Source of the DNA: Schaalia sp. ZJ405
GTDB taxonomy: Bacteria; Actinomycetota; Actinomycetes; Actinomycetales; Actinomycetaceae
Length of the DNA: 64,000 nucleotides
Assembly (NCBI RefSeq): GCF_011038885.2
Contig: NZ_CP064952.1
Span: forward strand, 1,798,001 to 1,862,000
Reading direction: 5' to 3'
Under the pieces are notes generated by a model. The model did no database searches, was not told where the DNA came from, and worked only from the letters and a program-made list of their open reading frames with translations. Below are positions 11,149-20,094 of this stretch, piece after piece. The stretch's first letter is position 1; every line of letters begins with the position of its first letter. The translations under genes were made by a program, and so were the position numbers.

Positions 11149-14100
11149 ATGAGTCGTCACTCCACTCGCTCAAGGACGCTCCCCGTCTTCGTAGCGGCGT
11201 TGACAGCACTAGCCCTCACGCTCCCAGTGACCGGGGCGATGGCCGAAACCGCAGAAGACTCCCTCCGCGCACCAACGGAGCATTCCGCTAGCGCTCAGCC
11301 AACAGATCTTCCCGGCGAACCAGCCGCTGCCCCAACAGGTGCTGATGGCGTGGATTCCTCCCCAACTGGCCTTAATGAGGCACCCCCCCCCGCTGCGAAT
11401 AGTTCCGATGTCCCACAGGCCGGAGATTTAGCGCCCTCCGCAGAGGATGAGTCCCGATCGGCGCGAATGACCACATCCACTGAAGACAATCCCGAGGATG
11501 CGGCAACGGTTCCTACGGCCCCCACCGAACTATGGGTGAGCTCAACGGGCGATGACGGTAACAACGGTTCGTCAGCCGAAACAGCCTTCGCAACGATGCA
11601 GAAGGCATTGGATGTCGTGACAACGAACACCAACATCACAACGATTCATCTCTCAGGCACTTTCTCCAACTGGCCCAAAGCGACAATTCCTTCCGGTGTG
11701 ACCCTGAAGATCGAGGGCGACACCACCCTGTCGGGCACTCAGATCGGCATCGCGCTCGCCAATGGTGCCACACTCACCACCGGGGCTCATACGCTGACCA
11801 TGACGAGCTTCGACACCGGTATCGAGATGACGACCGGGGCAACTCTCACTGACGGAAAGTACGTCATCAGCGGTGGCAACCGGGCTTTCACCCTCGGTGG
11901 CGGAACTATCGAAGGGTCCGCCGATCGCTCAAGCGTCGTTATTGACGCAACGGGCTCCACCGGCGCAGACATTCAGAAGGGTTTGATCACGAACGCGACG
12001 GTCACCGCAACGGCAACGAAGGGAACCGAACACTACGGGCTCGCCTCACTCACGAATGCCTCGGTGACGACAACGCAGACCTGGTTCTACTTCAACCCGG
12101 GTGTGCCCTTCTCCCTGGACCACTCCGATCTCTATGTCAACAAAGCAACGACAAGTACCGCCTACCGCCAGGCAATGACCTTTCAGAACAATCCGGTCAT
12201 CGCCAACGGATCAACGTTGACGGCTGATGGTGGCCGTATTTCCGTGGCGCAAGGCTCGACCTCGTTCACCGTCACCGGAGGATCGAAGATCCTCATCAAG
12301 AACAGCATCGGCAAAGACTGGGCAGGACGCGACGGCGGCGGCCTGAACATCAACGGAGACGGCGTAAATGTTCACTTCGTTGACTCCATTCTCGAAACAA
12401 CGAATATCGACACGGCTCCGTCCTATGGGGTGCGCGGCTCCTCGACAATCACCTTCAGTGGCGACAGCCAGGTTATTACCGACCATAAGAACAAGACTTT
12501 CGACAACGGTGGTGCCGAGTCCGGTGGCTCCTATGTGGTCACCGGCGGTTCCTTCTACGTTGCTTACGATCCGAACTTCAACACATCCGTCACCACACCG
12601 ACGAACGGCGAAGCGAATGGGAATGAGTCACTCTCGTATTTCACGCTCGCCGATTCCACGATGAATTCCTTCAATCCGTTGAACTCGCGGGGCGAACGCT
12701 ACGAGTACCGGGTGGCACATGCGTCGCCCGATGGTAAGAAGCATGTCTTCGCTCCGAAAGCCACGGTCACCTTTAAGCTCAACAACCTCAACGCAAAGTT
12801 CGCCGACGGGACGACGCAGAACAAGGTGCACAGCACCGTGCGCGGCTACACCTTGGGCTTCGTTGAAGGCACGACTGAGGTCGCTGCCCCAACAGATTCC
12901 ACCGGCATCGCTTTCCTCGGGTGGTTCTCTAAAGACGCCACCGGCACGGAACACGCTTTCGACTTCGCAACGGCCACGGTGAATTCCGATACGGAGGTCT
13001 ACGCCAAGTGGGACGCGAAGACGGTGATCTACCACAACGGGAACGGAACCGACTACGTTCAGTCCGTTGCCGCCTCCGAATCCTCAACAACGGCCCTGTC
13101 GTATGGTGACGTTGTCAAGGCCCTGCCCGCGTTCGCAGTCCCTGGCAAAACCTTCGAGAAATGGACCACCACCCAGGATGCAGCAAGTTCGCCGGTAGCT
13201 CCCGGGTCTGTCCTGACATTCCCGGATGGCGAACAGCAGATCGATGTGTACGCGCAGTTCTCAGACGTTTTGTCCACGGTGGCCTTCTCTGCCAATGGTG
13301 GAACCTTCGGAGCTGACAGTGTCTTTCGGAAGAACCCGGAGATCTTCACCATCATGCAGGATCCGACCCTCGGTGGAGATATCGCCGTGGTCAAGAAGCA
13401 AGCGAAGTACAAGATGAAGCTCTCGGAGCTTCTCGGCAGCTTCGCTCGTGGACAGATCACTCCCACTTCTGCTGCTGCAACGAAGACCGGATTCACTCTC
13501 GCCGACCCAAACCAGTGGAATACGGAAAACACCGGAAGCGGACAGAATCTCCGCTTTAACGACACTTCACTGATCATTTTTACATTACCCGGTGCCGACC
13601 CGGTGATCACCGGTGACACCATCTACTACCTCAAGTGGAAGGAAGACGCGAACACGCCGTTGTTAGAATACGGCACCGAAATTCCCTCCGACCTGTGGGG
13701 TTCCTCCGATCTGGGGCAGAAAGACAGCACGTCGGTCCTCAAAATGGAAGCTACGGAAGGCGCAACATTCAGCCTGACCGGAGCGGTGGATGTGTCAACG
13801 ATCAAGAAACAGATGGTGGCGATCGAGAGCCAGTTCCCGAACGCACAGCTTTCAGACATTAAGCTCACCGGCACGACCTCGACATTCACCGCAACACTCA
13901 CCCTCCCCCAAGGGGTCGTTGTTCCCACGAATCCCACCCCTGATCAGGTTGAGACCACCGGGCTGGGTGACCTCTTCACCGTCACCTCCGTGGCAGTCAA
14001 CGGCCAGAGAGTCGCGGTAACTTTCGGCCTGAAGCAGGCATACTCAACCTACGAGGCACTCAAGGCGGCGGTCTACGCCACGGGAACTCAGTCCGCTATG

Positions 14101-17004
14101 CGCATGTCCGGCGCGAATCCAATTGCTGACGCAATCACGTTGACGGTTCCCGGTTTCAGCCTCGACAATCAGGCGGTGAACAACGGTGACGAACTCACCG
14201 TCACCGGTACTGTCGCAGGTGTTTTCTCGGCGGTCGCCAACTCAACCGACTCGAACGCGCGGCGTTTCTCCATCACGTGGAATGGCACGCAGGCCGCGGG
14301 CGGTAAGGATGTTCGGGCGGCAGACGACACCACCATCCAACAGACGCTCCTGGTGAAGAAACCTCACGAGGTCGAGCTTCCCGCCGACATGCTCGTGGCC
14401 GTCTACCCATCTACTCCGAGTCCCGACGAGGCACGGCGTGCCGGCACCGACTCCACAGCGCATACGCCGGCTGGAGTTCAGGCAGGCAATACAGTCAACC
14501 TCACGGGCACGATCGATGCCAGTGTGATCAAACGACAGATGGTCGCGATTGAGGGACAGTTCGGTAACCCCACTGACCTGGCGTCAATTGCTCTATCGGA
14601 CCTCTCGTCCTCGTTCACGGCCACATTCACGGTCCCTAAGGGGATGACGCTGCCGGCGGGTCTGACGACGAACACGGTGATCCCTGAAGGCTTCGCCGAC
14701 ACCTTTACGGTCTCTGAGGTCACTCCCTCGGCTGATGGCCGATCCGTCTCCATCACCTTCACCGTGAAGAAAGGGATCACCAACTACCAGCAGCTTAAGG
14801 ACGCGGTTTTCGCGGTGAGCGACACGATGAAAGTCACTGTCCCTGGGATTTCCATTGACAAGGACGTCGCCGACGGCACGGCCTTGACAACTGTAGGAAC
14901 GGTCACAGGAACTTTCGACGCGATCGCGACCTCGGCAGCTGGAACAGAAAAGGATTTCGCCTTTACGTGGACGGGTGTGCAAACTGAGGCGGGCGCAGAT
15001 TCTCTGCCCCACGAGCAGGGAAAGATCCAGCTGTCACTGGCAACCCCACTCCCGATCGATCAGGAGCTGCCCGCCGATATGCTCTCGGGCAAGGATACGG
15101 AGCACACGGCCACGTACCCGGTATTTGCTGGACACACCGTTGATCTCACGGGCGCCGTCGACATTCGGCCCATCAAGAAGCAGATGGCGCTGATTGAACA
15201 GCAGTTCGGCAACCCGGATGCCTCGTCAATTGGGATTGGCGTCAAGAGCTTCGGCTTCACCGCCACGTTCACTGTTCCCGAGGGAATGACTCTTCCTGAG
15301 AATCTTCAGCCCTCAGACATGGTCCCGGCCGATTTCGGTCCAGGTTTTACAGTGACGAAGGTGACGACCGCTGGGAGAACTGTCACGGTCGATTTCGGTC
15401 TGACAGATCAGGCTGGGATCACCGACTACAAGAAACTCAAAGACGTCGTCAACGGTGCCGGAACAACCGATGGGTGGATGTCGTTGACTGTTCCGGGAAT
15501 CCTCGTTGATTCCACGGTCCCCGCAGATACCCGGCTGACAACGGTCGGATCCGTGAAGGGCACCTTTAAGGCAATCGCCACTTCGCAAACGGGAACCGTC
15601 AAAGCATTCTCTTTCCGTTGGGTTGGCACCCAATGGGATGAGGGCAAGGATTTCGCAACGCCCGCCGATGATCAACGGATCACGTTCACTGTGGAAACAC
15701 CCCAGCGCAAAGATCTGGCGATCCCCGGTGACCTGCTGACCGATGGGGACACGACACATGAAGCGACCCCCGAGGTTGTCATGGGTTCGACGATTCCCCT
15801 GACCGGCGCCATCAGTGTCGCGGAAATAAAGAATCTCATGCGTATGCTCGAAAATCATTTCGGGGTCAATGGTGCTGCACAGCTTGAGTCCATCGGCATC
15901 GACATCATGAACTTCGGTTTCACCGCGACACTCACGCTGCCTGAAGGGATGTCTTACCCGGAGGGCTTCGGTATGGCCAATGTGTCAACGGATCACACTT
16001 TCGGGGATGCGTTCACCGTTGAGAAGGTTGAGGTCAAGGGCCAGGTTGCAACCGTTAAGTTCGGCCTTAAGGATGCTGGAAGCATCAGGAATTACAAGCA
16101 ACTCAAAGACGCGGTGGATGCCGCCGGTCAATCCGATGATTGGATGCGGTTGACTTTCTCGGGCATTGAGATTGCCAACACCCTCAACCACGGCCAGCAG
16201 CTGACCGCGGTTGGGACCGTCACTGGAAACTTCGGGGCGATCGCCACCTCCGCATCCGGCAAGCGTGAAACTTTCAACTTCGCCTGGACCGCCGAGCAGT
16301 GGGCTGACGGTAAGGACCTGCCTGCTACGGACGACACAACCATCCAGCTCACCGTGAAGGTCATTCGGGGTGCCGGTGCGGACGTCACCGTCACATACGT
16401 TGACGAGGACGGCGCTGCTATCGCCACCGATGACATCCTCAAGGGTGATAAGGGAACGACCTACACCGCCGTTGAGAAGGCGATTGACGGCTATACCTTC
16501 AAGGGGCTGGCCGAGGGTTCCGCCCCGATGACCGGAACATTCGGCGACACCCCTCTAACGGTGACGCTGGTGTACACCAAGGACGCTCCCACACCGGACA
16601 ATCCCGATACACCGGATCAGCCTGACACGCCGGATCAGCCCGACGAGCCGGACCAGCCTGACACGCCGGATCAGCCCGACGAGCCGGACCAGCCTGATAC
16701 ACCAGATCAGCCCGACATGCCAGAAAACCCCGATAATCCGGACAATCCTGGCACGCCAGATCAGCCTGACGAGCCCGGAAATCCGAGCGAACCTGGCACA
16801 CCGGATCATCCTGAGAAGCCGACTAAGCCAGGTAAGACTCCGCAAACGCCAGGTAAGACTCCGTCTACTCCCGGTAAGACCGTGAATAAGAGCGCCAAGA
16901 CCTTGGCATCGACAGGTTCACAAGCGAAGATCCTCATGGTCAGCGCCGGCGTGGTCCTCATTCTCGGAGCTGGAGCGCTTTACCTTCGACACCGCAACAA
17001 ATAG
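11149..17004 (+). CDS. Large LASTG-anchored cell-surface protein with beta-helix, four tandem repeats and Pro/Asp stalk
   Basis: A 1,951-residue secreted adhesin-like protein. There is a signal peptide (residues 1 to about 31, ending AMA) and then a Ser/Thr/Pro-rich region containing a C9 tract (codons 79-81). A right-handed beta-helix-like domain starts at VSSTGDDGNNGSS (about 129-500). Two InlB-type repeats follow (ending YAKWD and VYAQF, about 575-705), then four copies of a repeat of about 215-240 residues (about 875-1740) and a MucBP-like domain (VTVTYVDEDG, about 1745-1810). The end is a PDTPDQPDEP stalk, sorting motif LASTG (1919-1923), hydrophobic helix and basic tail. LAxTG is the class E sortase form. 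The ATG at 11149 has AGGAG 7 bases upstream. Adhesion is inferred. Confidence 0.92.
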   Translation: MSRHSTRSRTLPVFVAALTALALTLPVTGAMAETAEDSLRAPTEHSASAQPTDLPGEPAAAPTGADGVDSSPTGLNEAPPPAANSSDVPQAGDLAPSAEDESRSARMTTSTEDNPEDAATVPTAPTELWVSSTGDDGNNGSSAETAFATMQKALDVVTTNTNITTIHLSGTFSNWPKATIPSGVTLKIEGDTTLSGTQIGIALANGATLTTGAHTLTMTSFDTGIEMTTGATLTDGKYVISGGNRAFTLGGGTIEGSADRSSVVIDATGSTGADIQKGLITNATVTATATKGTEHYGLASLTNASVTTTQTWFYFNPGVPFSLDHSDLYVNKATTSTAYRQAMTFQNNPVIANGSTLTADGGRISVAQGSTSFTVTGGSKILIKNSIGKDWAGRDGGGLNINGDGVNVHFVDSILETTNIDTAPSYGVRGSSTITFSGDSQVITDHKNKTFDNGGAESGGSYVVTGGSFYVAYDPNFNTSVTTPTNGEANGNESLSYFTLADSTMNSFNPLNSRGERYEYRVAHASPDGKKHVFAPKATVTFKLNNLNAKFADGTTQNKVHSTVRGYTLGFVEGTTEVAAPTDSTGIAFLGWFSKDATGTEHAFDFATATVNSDTEVYAKWDAKTVIYHNGNGTDYVQSVAASESSTTALSYGDVVKALPAFAVPGKTFEKWTTTQDAASSPVAPGSVLTFPDGEQQIDVYAQFSDVLSTVAFSANGGTFGADSVFRKNPEIFTIMQDPTLGGDIAVVKKQAKYKMKLSELLGSFARGQITPTSAAATKTGFTLADPNQWNTENTGSGQNLRFNDTSLIIFTLPGADPVITGDTIYYLKWKEDANTPLLEYGTEIPSDLWGSSDLGQKDSTSVLKMEATEGATFSLTGAVDVSTIKKQMVAIESQFPNAQLSDIKLTGTTSTFTATLTLPQGVVVPTNPTPDQVETTGLGDLFTVTSVAVNGQRVAVTFGLKQAYSTYEALKAAVYATGTQSAMRMSGANPIADAITLTVPGFSLDNQAVNNGDELTVTGTVAGVFSAVANSTDSNARRFSITWNGTQAAGGKDVRAADDTTIQQTLLVKKPHEVELPADMLVAVYPSTPSPDEARRAGTDSTAHTPAGVQAGNTVNLTGTIDASVIKRQMVAIEGQFGNPTDLASIALSDLSSSFTATFTVPKGMTLPAGLTTNTVIPEGFADTFTVSEVTPSADGRSVSITFTVKKGITNYQQLKDAVFAVSDTMKVTVPGISIDKDVADGTALTTVGTVTGTFDAIATSAAGTEKDFAFTWTGVQTEAGADSLPHEQGKIQLSLATPLPIDQELPADMLSGKDTEHTATYPVFAGHTVDLTGAVDIRPIKKQMALIEQQFGNPDASSIGIGVKSFGFTATFTVPEGMTLPENLQPSDMVPADFGPGFTVTKVTTAGRTVTVDFGLTDQAGITDYKKLKDVVNGAGTTDGWMSLTVPGILVDSTVPADTRLTTVGSVKGTFKAIATSQTGTVKAFSFRWVGTQWDEGKDFATPADDQRITFTVETPQRKDLAIPGDLLTDGDTTHEATPEVVMGSTIPLTGAISVAEIKNLMRMLENHFGVNGAAQLESIGIDIMNFGFTATLTLPEGMSYPEGFGMANVSTDHTFGDAFTVEKVEVKGQVATVKFGLKDAGSIRNYKQLKDAVDAAGQSDDWMRLTFSGIEIANTLNHGQQLTAVGTVTGNFGAIATSASGKRETFNFAWTAEQWADGKDLPATDDTTIQLTVKVIRGAGADVTVTYVDEDGAAIATDDILKGDKGTTYTAVEKAIDGYTFKGLAEGSAPMTGTFGDTPLTVTLVYTKDAPTPDNPDTPDQPDTPDQPDEPDQPDTPDQPDEPDQPDTPDQPDMPENPDNPDNPGTPDQPDEPGNPSEPGTPDHPEKPTKPGKTPQTPGKTPSTPGKTVNKSAKTLASTGSQAKILMVSAGVVLILGAGALYLRHRNK
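11383..11391 (+). repeat. C9 homopolymer inside the surface-protein gene
   Basis: Nine consecutive C residues form codons 79-81 (Pro-Pro-Pro). Adding one C brings TAG within four codons after the tract. Removing one C brings TAG within about fifteen codons. Slippage would switch the protein off. Confidence 0.7.
13774..16370 (+). repeat. Four tandem protein repeats of about 215-240 residues in the surface protein
   Basis: Copies are anchored by LTGAVDVSTIKKQM (13774), LTGTIDASVIKRQM (14500), LTGAVDIRPIKKQM (15144) and LTGAISVAEIKNLM (15798). Each then has an FTAT-T-P-G segment, a Y-LKDAV segment and a C-terminal ATS...F-W-Q strand. Spacing is 726, 644 and 654 bases. I do not recognise the unit as a named domain. 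Confidence 0.8.
16621..16728 (+). repeat. 36-bp tandem repeat encoding the Pro/Asp stalk
   Basis: Two identical 36-bp units (16621-16656, 16657-16692) and a diverged third encode PDTPDQPDEPDQ-type wall-spanning sequence. Copy number could vary between strains. Confidence 0.75.
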
Positions 17005-17013
17005 TATGCAGGT

Positions 17014-17049
17014 GTGGTCGTGGGAGCGGGAAGCTGCTCCCACGACCAC
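17014..17049 (+). terminator. Terminator of the surface-protein gene
   Basis: Perfect 14-bp stem (17014-17027 / 17036-17049) with an 8-base loop, 10 bases after the stop codon. Confidence 0.8.
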
Positions 17050-17092
17050 CTCCTCGGACAACCACATGCGGTAGGTAGGTCCTGAACACACC

Positions 17093-17107
17093 GAGGGCCC
17101 GGATGGA
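17093..17107. repeat. Left arm of a hairpin split by the IS element
   Basis: This 15-base arm pairs with 18550-18564 (one G-U type mismatch). Before insertion the two arms were separated only by TGA, giving a 15-bp stem with a 3-base loop. The IS duplicated that TGA. Confidence 0.8.
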
Positions 17108-17110
17108 TGA

Positions 17111-17136
17111 TGAACTGCTCCCCATTGGTTGGACTG
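17111..17136 (+). repeat. IS left inverted repeat
   Basis: Starts TGAACTGCTCCCC and ends GTTGGACTG. It pairs with 18521-18546 at 19 of 26 positions. Confidence 0.85.
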
Positions 17137-17169
17137 AGAAATCAGTTTTGGCTAGTGGGGGGTAGTTTT

Positions 17170-17652
17170 TTGAGAGCACGAAGTTCTCTGGGTCGGTTGC
17201 AGCGTGAACAGCTTGTTGAGTTGTTTGAGCAGGGTGTGGGTTACACCGCAGCAGCTCATTGGTTGGGAGTTGGTTTGTATCCGGTTAGGAAGCTTGAGCG
17301 TAGGTTTAAGCTTCATGGCAGGCTATGTCTTGTGGAGAAACCAACCAGGCAACAGTATTCCTTCGAGGTGAAGAAGGAAGTTGTTGAGCGTTTTCTAGCT
17401 GGTGAGACGAAAATGAATCTCGCGCGTGAGTTCGGACTGTCATCTGCTCAAATCATCCAGAGGTGGGTTCGCGCCTGGCGTGAAGGTGGTGACGATGCGC
17501 TTCGCCCCAAGCCGAAAGGCCGTCCGAAAGGATCTGCCAGGCCGAAGGTAGTCACTACAGAAGACAAGCTTCACCGTGAAGTGGAACGGCTACGGGCTGA
17601 AAATGCGTATCTAAAAAAATTGCGGGACTTGAGGAACCAAAGGCGCGGCTGA
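17170..17652 (+). CDS. IS3-family transposase OrfA (helix-turn-helix subunit)
   Basis: A 160-residue DNA-binding part of the transposase with two helix-turn-helix-like segments (about residues 8-40 and 55-90) and a C-terminal coiled-coil-like segment (REVERLRAENAYLKKL) that serves as the leucine zipper in this family. The start is taken as TTG at 17170, just inside the left end and preceded by a G-run. Frames that begin at 17107 or 17110 would use an ATG in the flanking DNA or at the very end of the element. Near the 3' end an A7 run (17613-17619, A-AAA-AAA in this frame) is a classical -1 slippage site into orfB. Confidence 0.85.
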   Translation: MRARSSLGRLQREQLVELFEQGVGYTAAAHWLGVGLYPVRKLERRFKLHGRLCLVEKPTRQQYSFEVKKEVVERFLAGETKMNLAREFGLSSAQIIQRWVRAWREGGDDALRPKPKGRPKGSARPKVVTTEDKLHREVERLRAENAYLKKLRDLRNQRRG

Positions 17653-18512
17653 AGACGCAAGTTGTTGCCATCCTCAAGTCAGACCACTCGCTCAACGATC
17701 TTCTACAAGCTGCGGGCCTTGCCCGGTCGACGTACTTTTACCATCAGGCACGACTTGACCGGCCCGATCCACATGCCAAGCTTAAGAAGACCATTATGTT
17801 GATCTTTGAGAAGATGAAGCGCCGTTATGGCTACCGTCGGGTGCTGAGCGAACTGCGTAACCAAGGGTGGAAGGTCAATCACAAGCTGGTCTACAAACTC
17901 ATGGATCAGATGGGACTGAAATCCAAGGTTCGCCCACGCAAGAAGTACAACTCCTTCAAAGGCCAGACCAGCCACATCGCCGAGAATCTCTTGAACCGTA
18001 ACTTCATGCCCGATAAACCCAACACTGTCTGGGCCAGCGATGTCACCGAGTTTCGTGTCTGTGGCACCAAGGTCTATCTCTCACCGGTCATGGACTTATA
18101 CGACCGCAGTATCCTGGCGCACGAGTTGTCTACCTCGCCGTCCACTAAGTTCACCTCAACATCGTTGAAGAATGCGATTGCTTGGCACCAACCTGGTGAA
18201 GGATTGATGGTACATACCGATCAGGGCTTCCAGTACCAGCATTCAAGCTGGCGTCAACTGATTCACTCTATCGATGGCACACAGTCGATGTCGCGCAAGG
18301 GCAATTGTTATGACAATGCGACCATAGAAAATTTCTTCGGGCATCTGAAGACCGAGATGTATCACGGCGAGCACTTCGCCAGTGTCGACGAATTTTGCCA
18401 GGCCGTTGATGACTACATCTTGTGGTACAACAACGACCGACTCCAACAACGATTTAAGGGTCTGACCCCGATGCAATACCGGAATCAGACCCTTAAAGCC
18501 CCAACCCCCTAG
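17613..18512 (+). CDS. IS3-family transposase OrfB (DDE catalytic domain), made by -1 frameshift
   Basis: The frame is open from the A7 slippery run and continues without a stop to 18512, so it is read as an OrfAB fusion rather than from its own start. The first methionine, at 17796, is downstream of essential sequence (for example the HTH_21-type region SDHSLNDLLQAAGLARSTYFY). The rve integrase domain carries the triad D (ASDVTEF), D (HTDQGFQY) and E (NATIENFFGHLKTE) with IS3-type spacing. The end (QRFKGLTPMQYR) is also typical. Confidence 0.9.
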   Translation, partial: KKIAGLEEPKARLKTQVVAILKSDHSLNDLLQAAGLARSTYFYHQARLDRPDPHAKLKKTIMLIFEKMKRRYGYRRVLSELRNQGWKVNHKLVYKLMDQMGLKSKVRPRKKYNSFKGQTSHIAENLLNRNFMPDKPNTVWASDVTEFRVCGTKVYLSPVMDLYDRSILAHELSTSPSTKFTSTSLKNAIAWHQPGEGLMVHTDQGFQYQHSSWRQLIHSIDGTQSMSRKGNCYDNATIENFFGHLKTEMYHGEHFASVDEFCQAVDDYILWYNNDRLQQRFKGLTPMQYRNQTLKAPTP

Positions 18513-18520
18513 AATAAAAC

Positions 18521-18546
18521 CAGTCCAACTTTCGGGGGCTAGTTCA
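18521..18546 (-). repeat. IS right inverted repeat
   Basis: Read on the minus strand it begins TGAACTAGCCCCC and ends GTTGGACTG. It is followed on the plus strand by the TGA duplication. Confidence 0.85.
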
Positions 18547-18549
18547 TGA

Positions 18550-18564
18550 TCCATCCGGGTCCTC
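18550..18564. repeat. Right arm of the hairpin split by the IS
   Basis: Complement of 17093-17107. The core TCCATCCGGG matches the left-arm CCCGGATGGA perfectly over 10 bp. In the uninterrupted locus it would lie between the surface-protein gene and icd, probably as a bidirectional terminator. Confidence 0.75.
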
Positions 18565-18627
18565 AGTTGTCCCACGAAAATGTCACGTCGTGTCGCGACA
18601 GTCAGCTCAGCGGGCACGTGCGCGCTC

Positions 18628-18635
18628 GTCCTCGT
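18628..18635 (+). repeat. GTCCTCGT word between IS and icd
   Basis: Exact copy in the 3' flank of icd, 53 bases beyond its stop codon. Confidence 0.6.
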
Positions 18636-18688
18636 TAATGGAAGAAAACTCCCCCGTGGGTCAGGCGACGAGGATGCTCACAAACGCC

Positions 18689-19906
18689 CTAGCTCAGACT
18701 CTTCTGCAGGTTCTCATCAAGAGCTGCGAGGAACTCATCGGTGGTCAGCCACGGATGATCGGGGTCAATTAAGCGGGCGAGGTCCTTTGTCATCTGACCG
18801 CCTTCGACGGTATCGATGACAACCTTCTCCAGAGCCTCAGCGAAGCCCCGAACTTCAGGAGTCGAATCCAGCATGCCTCGGTGGGCCAGGCCGCGGGTCC
18901 ACGCGAAAATCGAGGCGATCGGGTTCGTTGACGTCTTCTCACCACGCATGTAGCGACGATAGTGGCGCGTCACAGTGCCGTGGGCGGCCTCGGCTTCCAT
19001 TGTTCGCCCATCTGGCGTCATGAGAACTGAGGTCATGAGGCCGAGCGAACCGAATCCCTGAGCCACGGTGTCGGACTGAACATCGCCGTCGTAGTTCTTG
19101 CATGCCCACACGTAGCCACCCGACCATTTGAGGGAGGAGGCGACCATGTCGTCGATGAGACGATGCTCATAACGCAGGCCCGCTGCCTCGAAACGGTCCC
19201 TGTATTCGCGCTCATAAATGTCGGCGAAAATATCCTTGAACGCGCCGTCGTAGGCCTTGAGAATCGTGTTCTTCGTTGACAGGAAGACCGGGTAGTTACG
19301 CTTGAGTCCGTACTCGAAGGATGCGCGCGCAAAATCCTCAATGGATTTGTTGAAGTTGTACATTCCCATGAGGACGCCGCCGCTTTCGGGAAGACGGACA
19401 ACCTCGTGTTCGATGGGTTCTGAGCCGTCGTCAGGCGTGTACGTGATCGTCACAGTTCCCGCTCCCGGGGCCTTGAAGTCGGTGGCCCGGTACTGGTCAC
19501 CAAAGGCGTGGCGTCCAACCACGATTGGCTTGGTCCACCCGGGAACGAGGCGGGGAACATTGGAAATGATGATGGGTTCGCGGAAGATGACACCACCGAG
19601 GATGTTGCGGATTGTCCCGTTGGGGCTCTTCCACATCTTCTTCAGGCCGAATTCCTCAACGCGTGCTTCGTCGGGCGTGATCGTGGCGCATTTGACGCCG
19701 ACGCCGTGTTCTTTGATGGCGTTCGCCGCGTCAATGGTGACCTGGTCATCCGTTGCGTCACGGTTTTGGATGGATAGGTCGTAGTAGCGCAGGTCGACGT
19801 CCAGGTACGGGTGGATCAGTCGGTCTTTGATGAACTGCCACATGATGCGTGTCATTTCGTCGCCGTCGAGTTCAATGACTGGCCCGTGGACTTTGATCTT
19901 CGACAT
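18689..19906 (-). CDS. icd: NADP-dependent isocitrate dehydrogenase, homodimeric eukaryote-like type
   Basis: Oxidises isocitrate to 2-oxoglutarate in the TCA pathway. The 405-residue protein begins [20 protein letters not shown], the start of the dimeric IDH1/IDH2-like class rather than the E. coli class. It contains [13 protein letters not shown] (isocitrate-binding Ser/Asn/Arg), the metal aspartates in [10 protein letters not shown] and the cofactor motif [11 protein letters not shown], which fits NADP preference. The start at 19906 has GGAGG just upstream. The open frame to 19969 is unsupported. A 36-base palindrome at 19973-20008 probably controls it. Its 3' end faces the IS element. Confidence 0.96.
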   Translation of the reverse strand: MSKIKVHGPVIELDGDEMTRIMWQFIKDRLIHPYLDVDLRYYDLSIQNRDATDDQVTIDAANAIKEHGVGVKCATITPDEARVEEFGLKKMWKSPNGTIRNILGGVIFREPIIISNVPRLVPGWTKPIVVGRHAFGDQYRATDFKAPGAGTVTITYTPDDGSEPIEHEVVRLPESGGVLMGMYNFNKSIEDFARASFEYGLKRNYPVFLSTKNTILKAYDGAFKDIFADIYEREYRDRFEAAGLRYEHRLIDDMVASSLKWSGGYVWACKNYDGDVQSDTVAQGFGSLGLMTSVLMTPDGRTMEAEAAHGTVTRHYRRYMRGEKTSTNPIASIFAWTRGLAHRGMLDSTPEVRGFAEALEKVVIDTVEGGQMTKDLARLIDPDHPWLTTDEFLAALDENLQKSLS

Positions 19907-19972
19907 TTGTCCTCCAACAGGGGTACGAGGGTGATCCGCGAGCTCGAACGCCGAGTGTCCGAACCGCACGAT

Positions 19973-20008
19973 TTATCTCGACATCAAGATTACTTGATAT
20001 CGAGATAA
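19973..20008. promoter_or_regulatory. Palindromic operator-like site upstream of icd
   Basis: Two 16-base arms (19973-19988, 19993-20008) matching at 15 of 16 positions around ATTA. The core halves read CTCGACATCAAG and CTTGATATCGAG. There is no T-run on the minus strand, so it is a poor terminator. Position 67-102 bases before the icd ATG favours an operator for a dimeric regulator. Confidence 0.6.
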
Positions 20009-20094
20009 AAATCGTCGGATTGCACAAGTCGTGATCGTGGATGATGTCACTGTGGGGGAAGTGGGTGCGCAGAAGCCGACCGAGCGCGGAGCGT

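Larger units (their letters stand above)
17111..18546 (+). mobile_element. IS3-family insertion sequence, IS150-like, apparently intact (1,436 bp)
   Basis: Imperfect 26-bp terminal inverted repeats (17111-17136 and 18521-18546, 19 of 26 matching) begin TGAACT and share the GTTGGACTG block. The left end resembles that of IS150. It carries orfA and a -1 frameshifted orfB with a complete DDE triad and is flanked by a 3-bp TGA duplication (17108-17110, 18547-18549). No internal stop or deletion was seen, so it could be active. It sits in the loop of a hairpin between the surface-protein terminator and icd. Confidence 0.93.

Noticed and set aside
16590-16800. Possible CRISPR-like or satellite array
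   Set aside because: The repeats are in frame, encode Pro/Asp stalk sequence and have no unique spacers.
17107-18512. Transposase as a broken gene because orfA and orfB are in different frames
   Set aside because: The -1 shift occurs at an A7 slippery run at the expected place and both parts are otherwise complete, so this is programmed frameshifting typical of IS3 elements.
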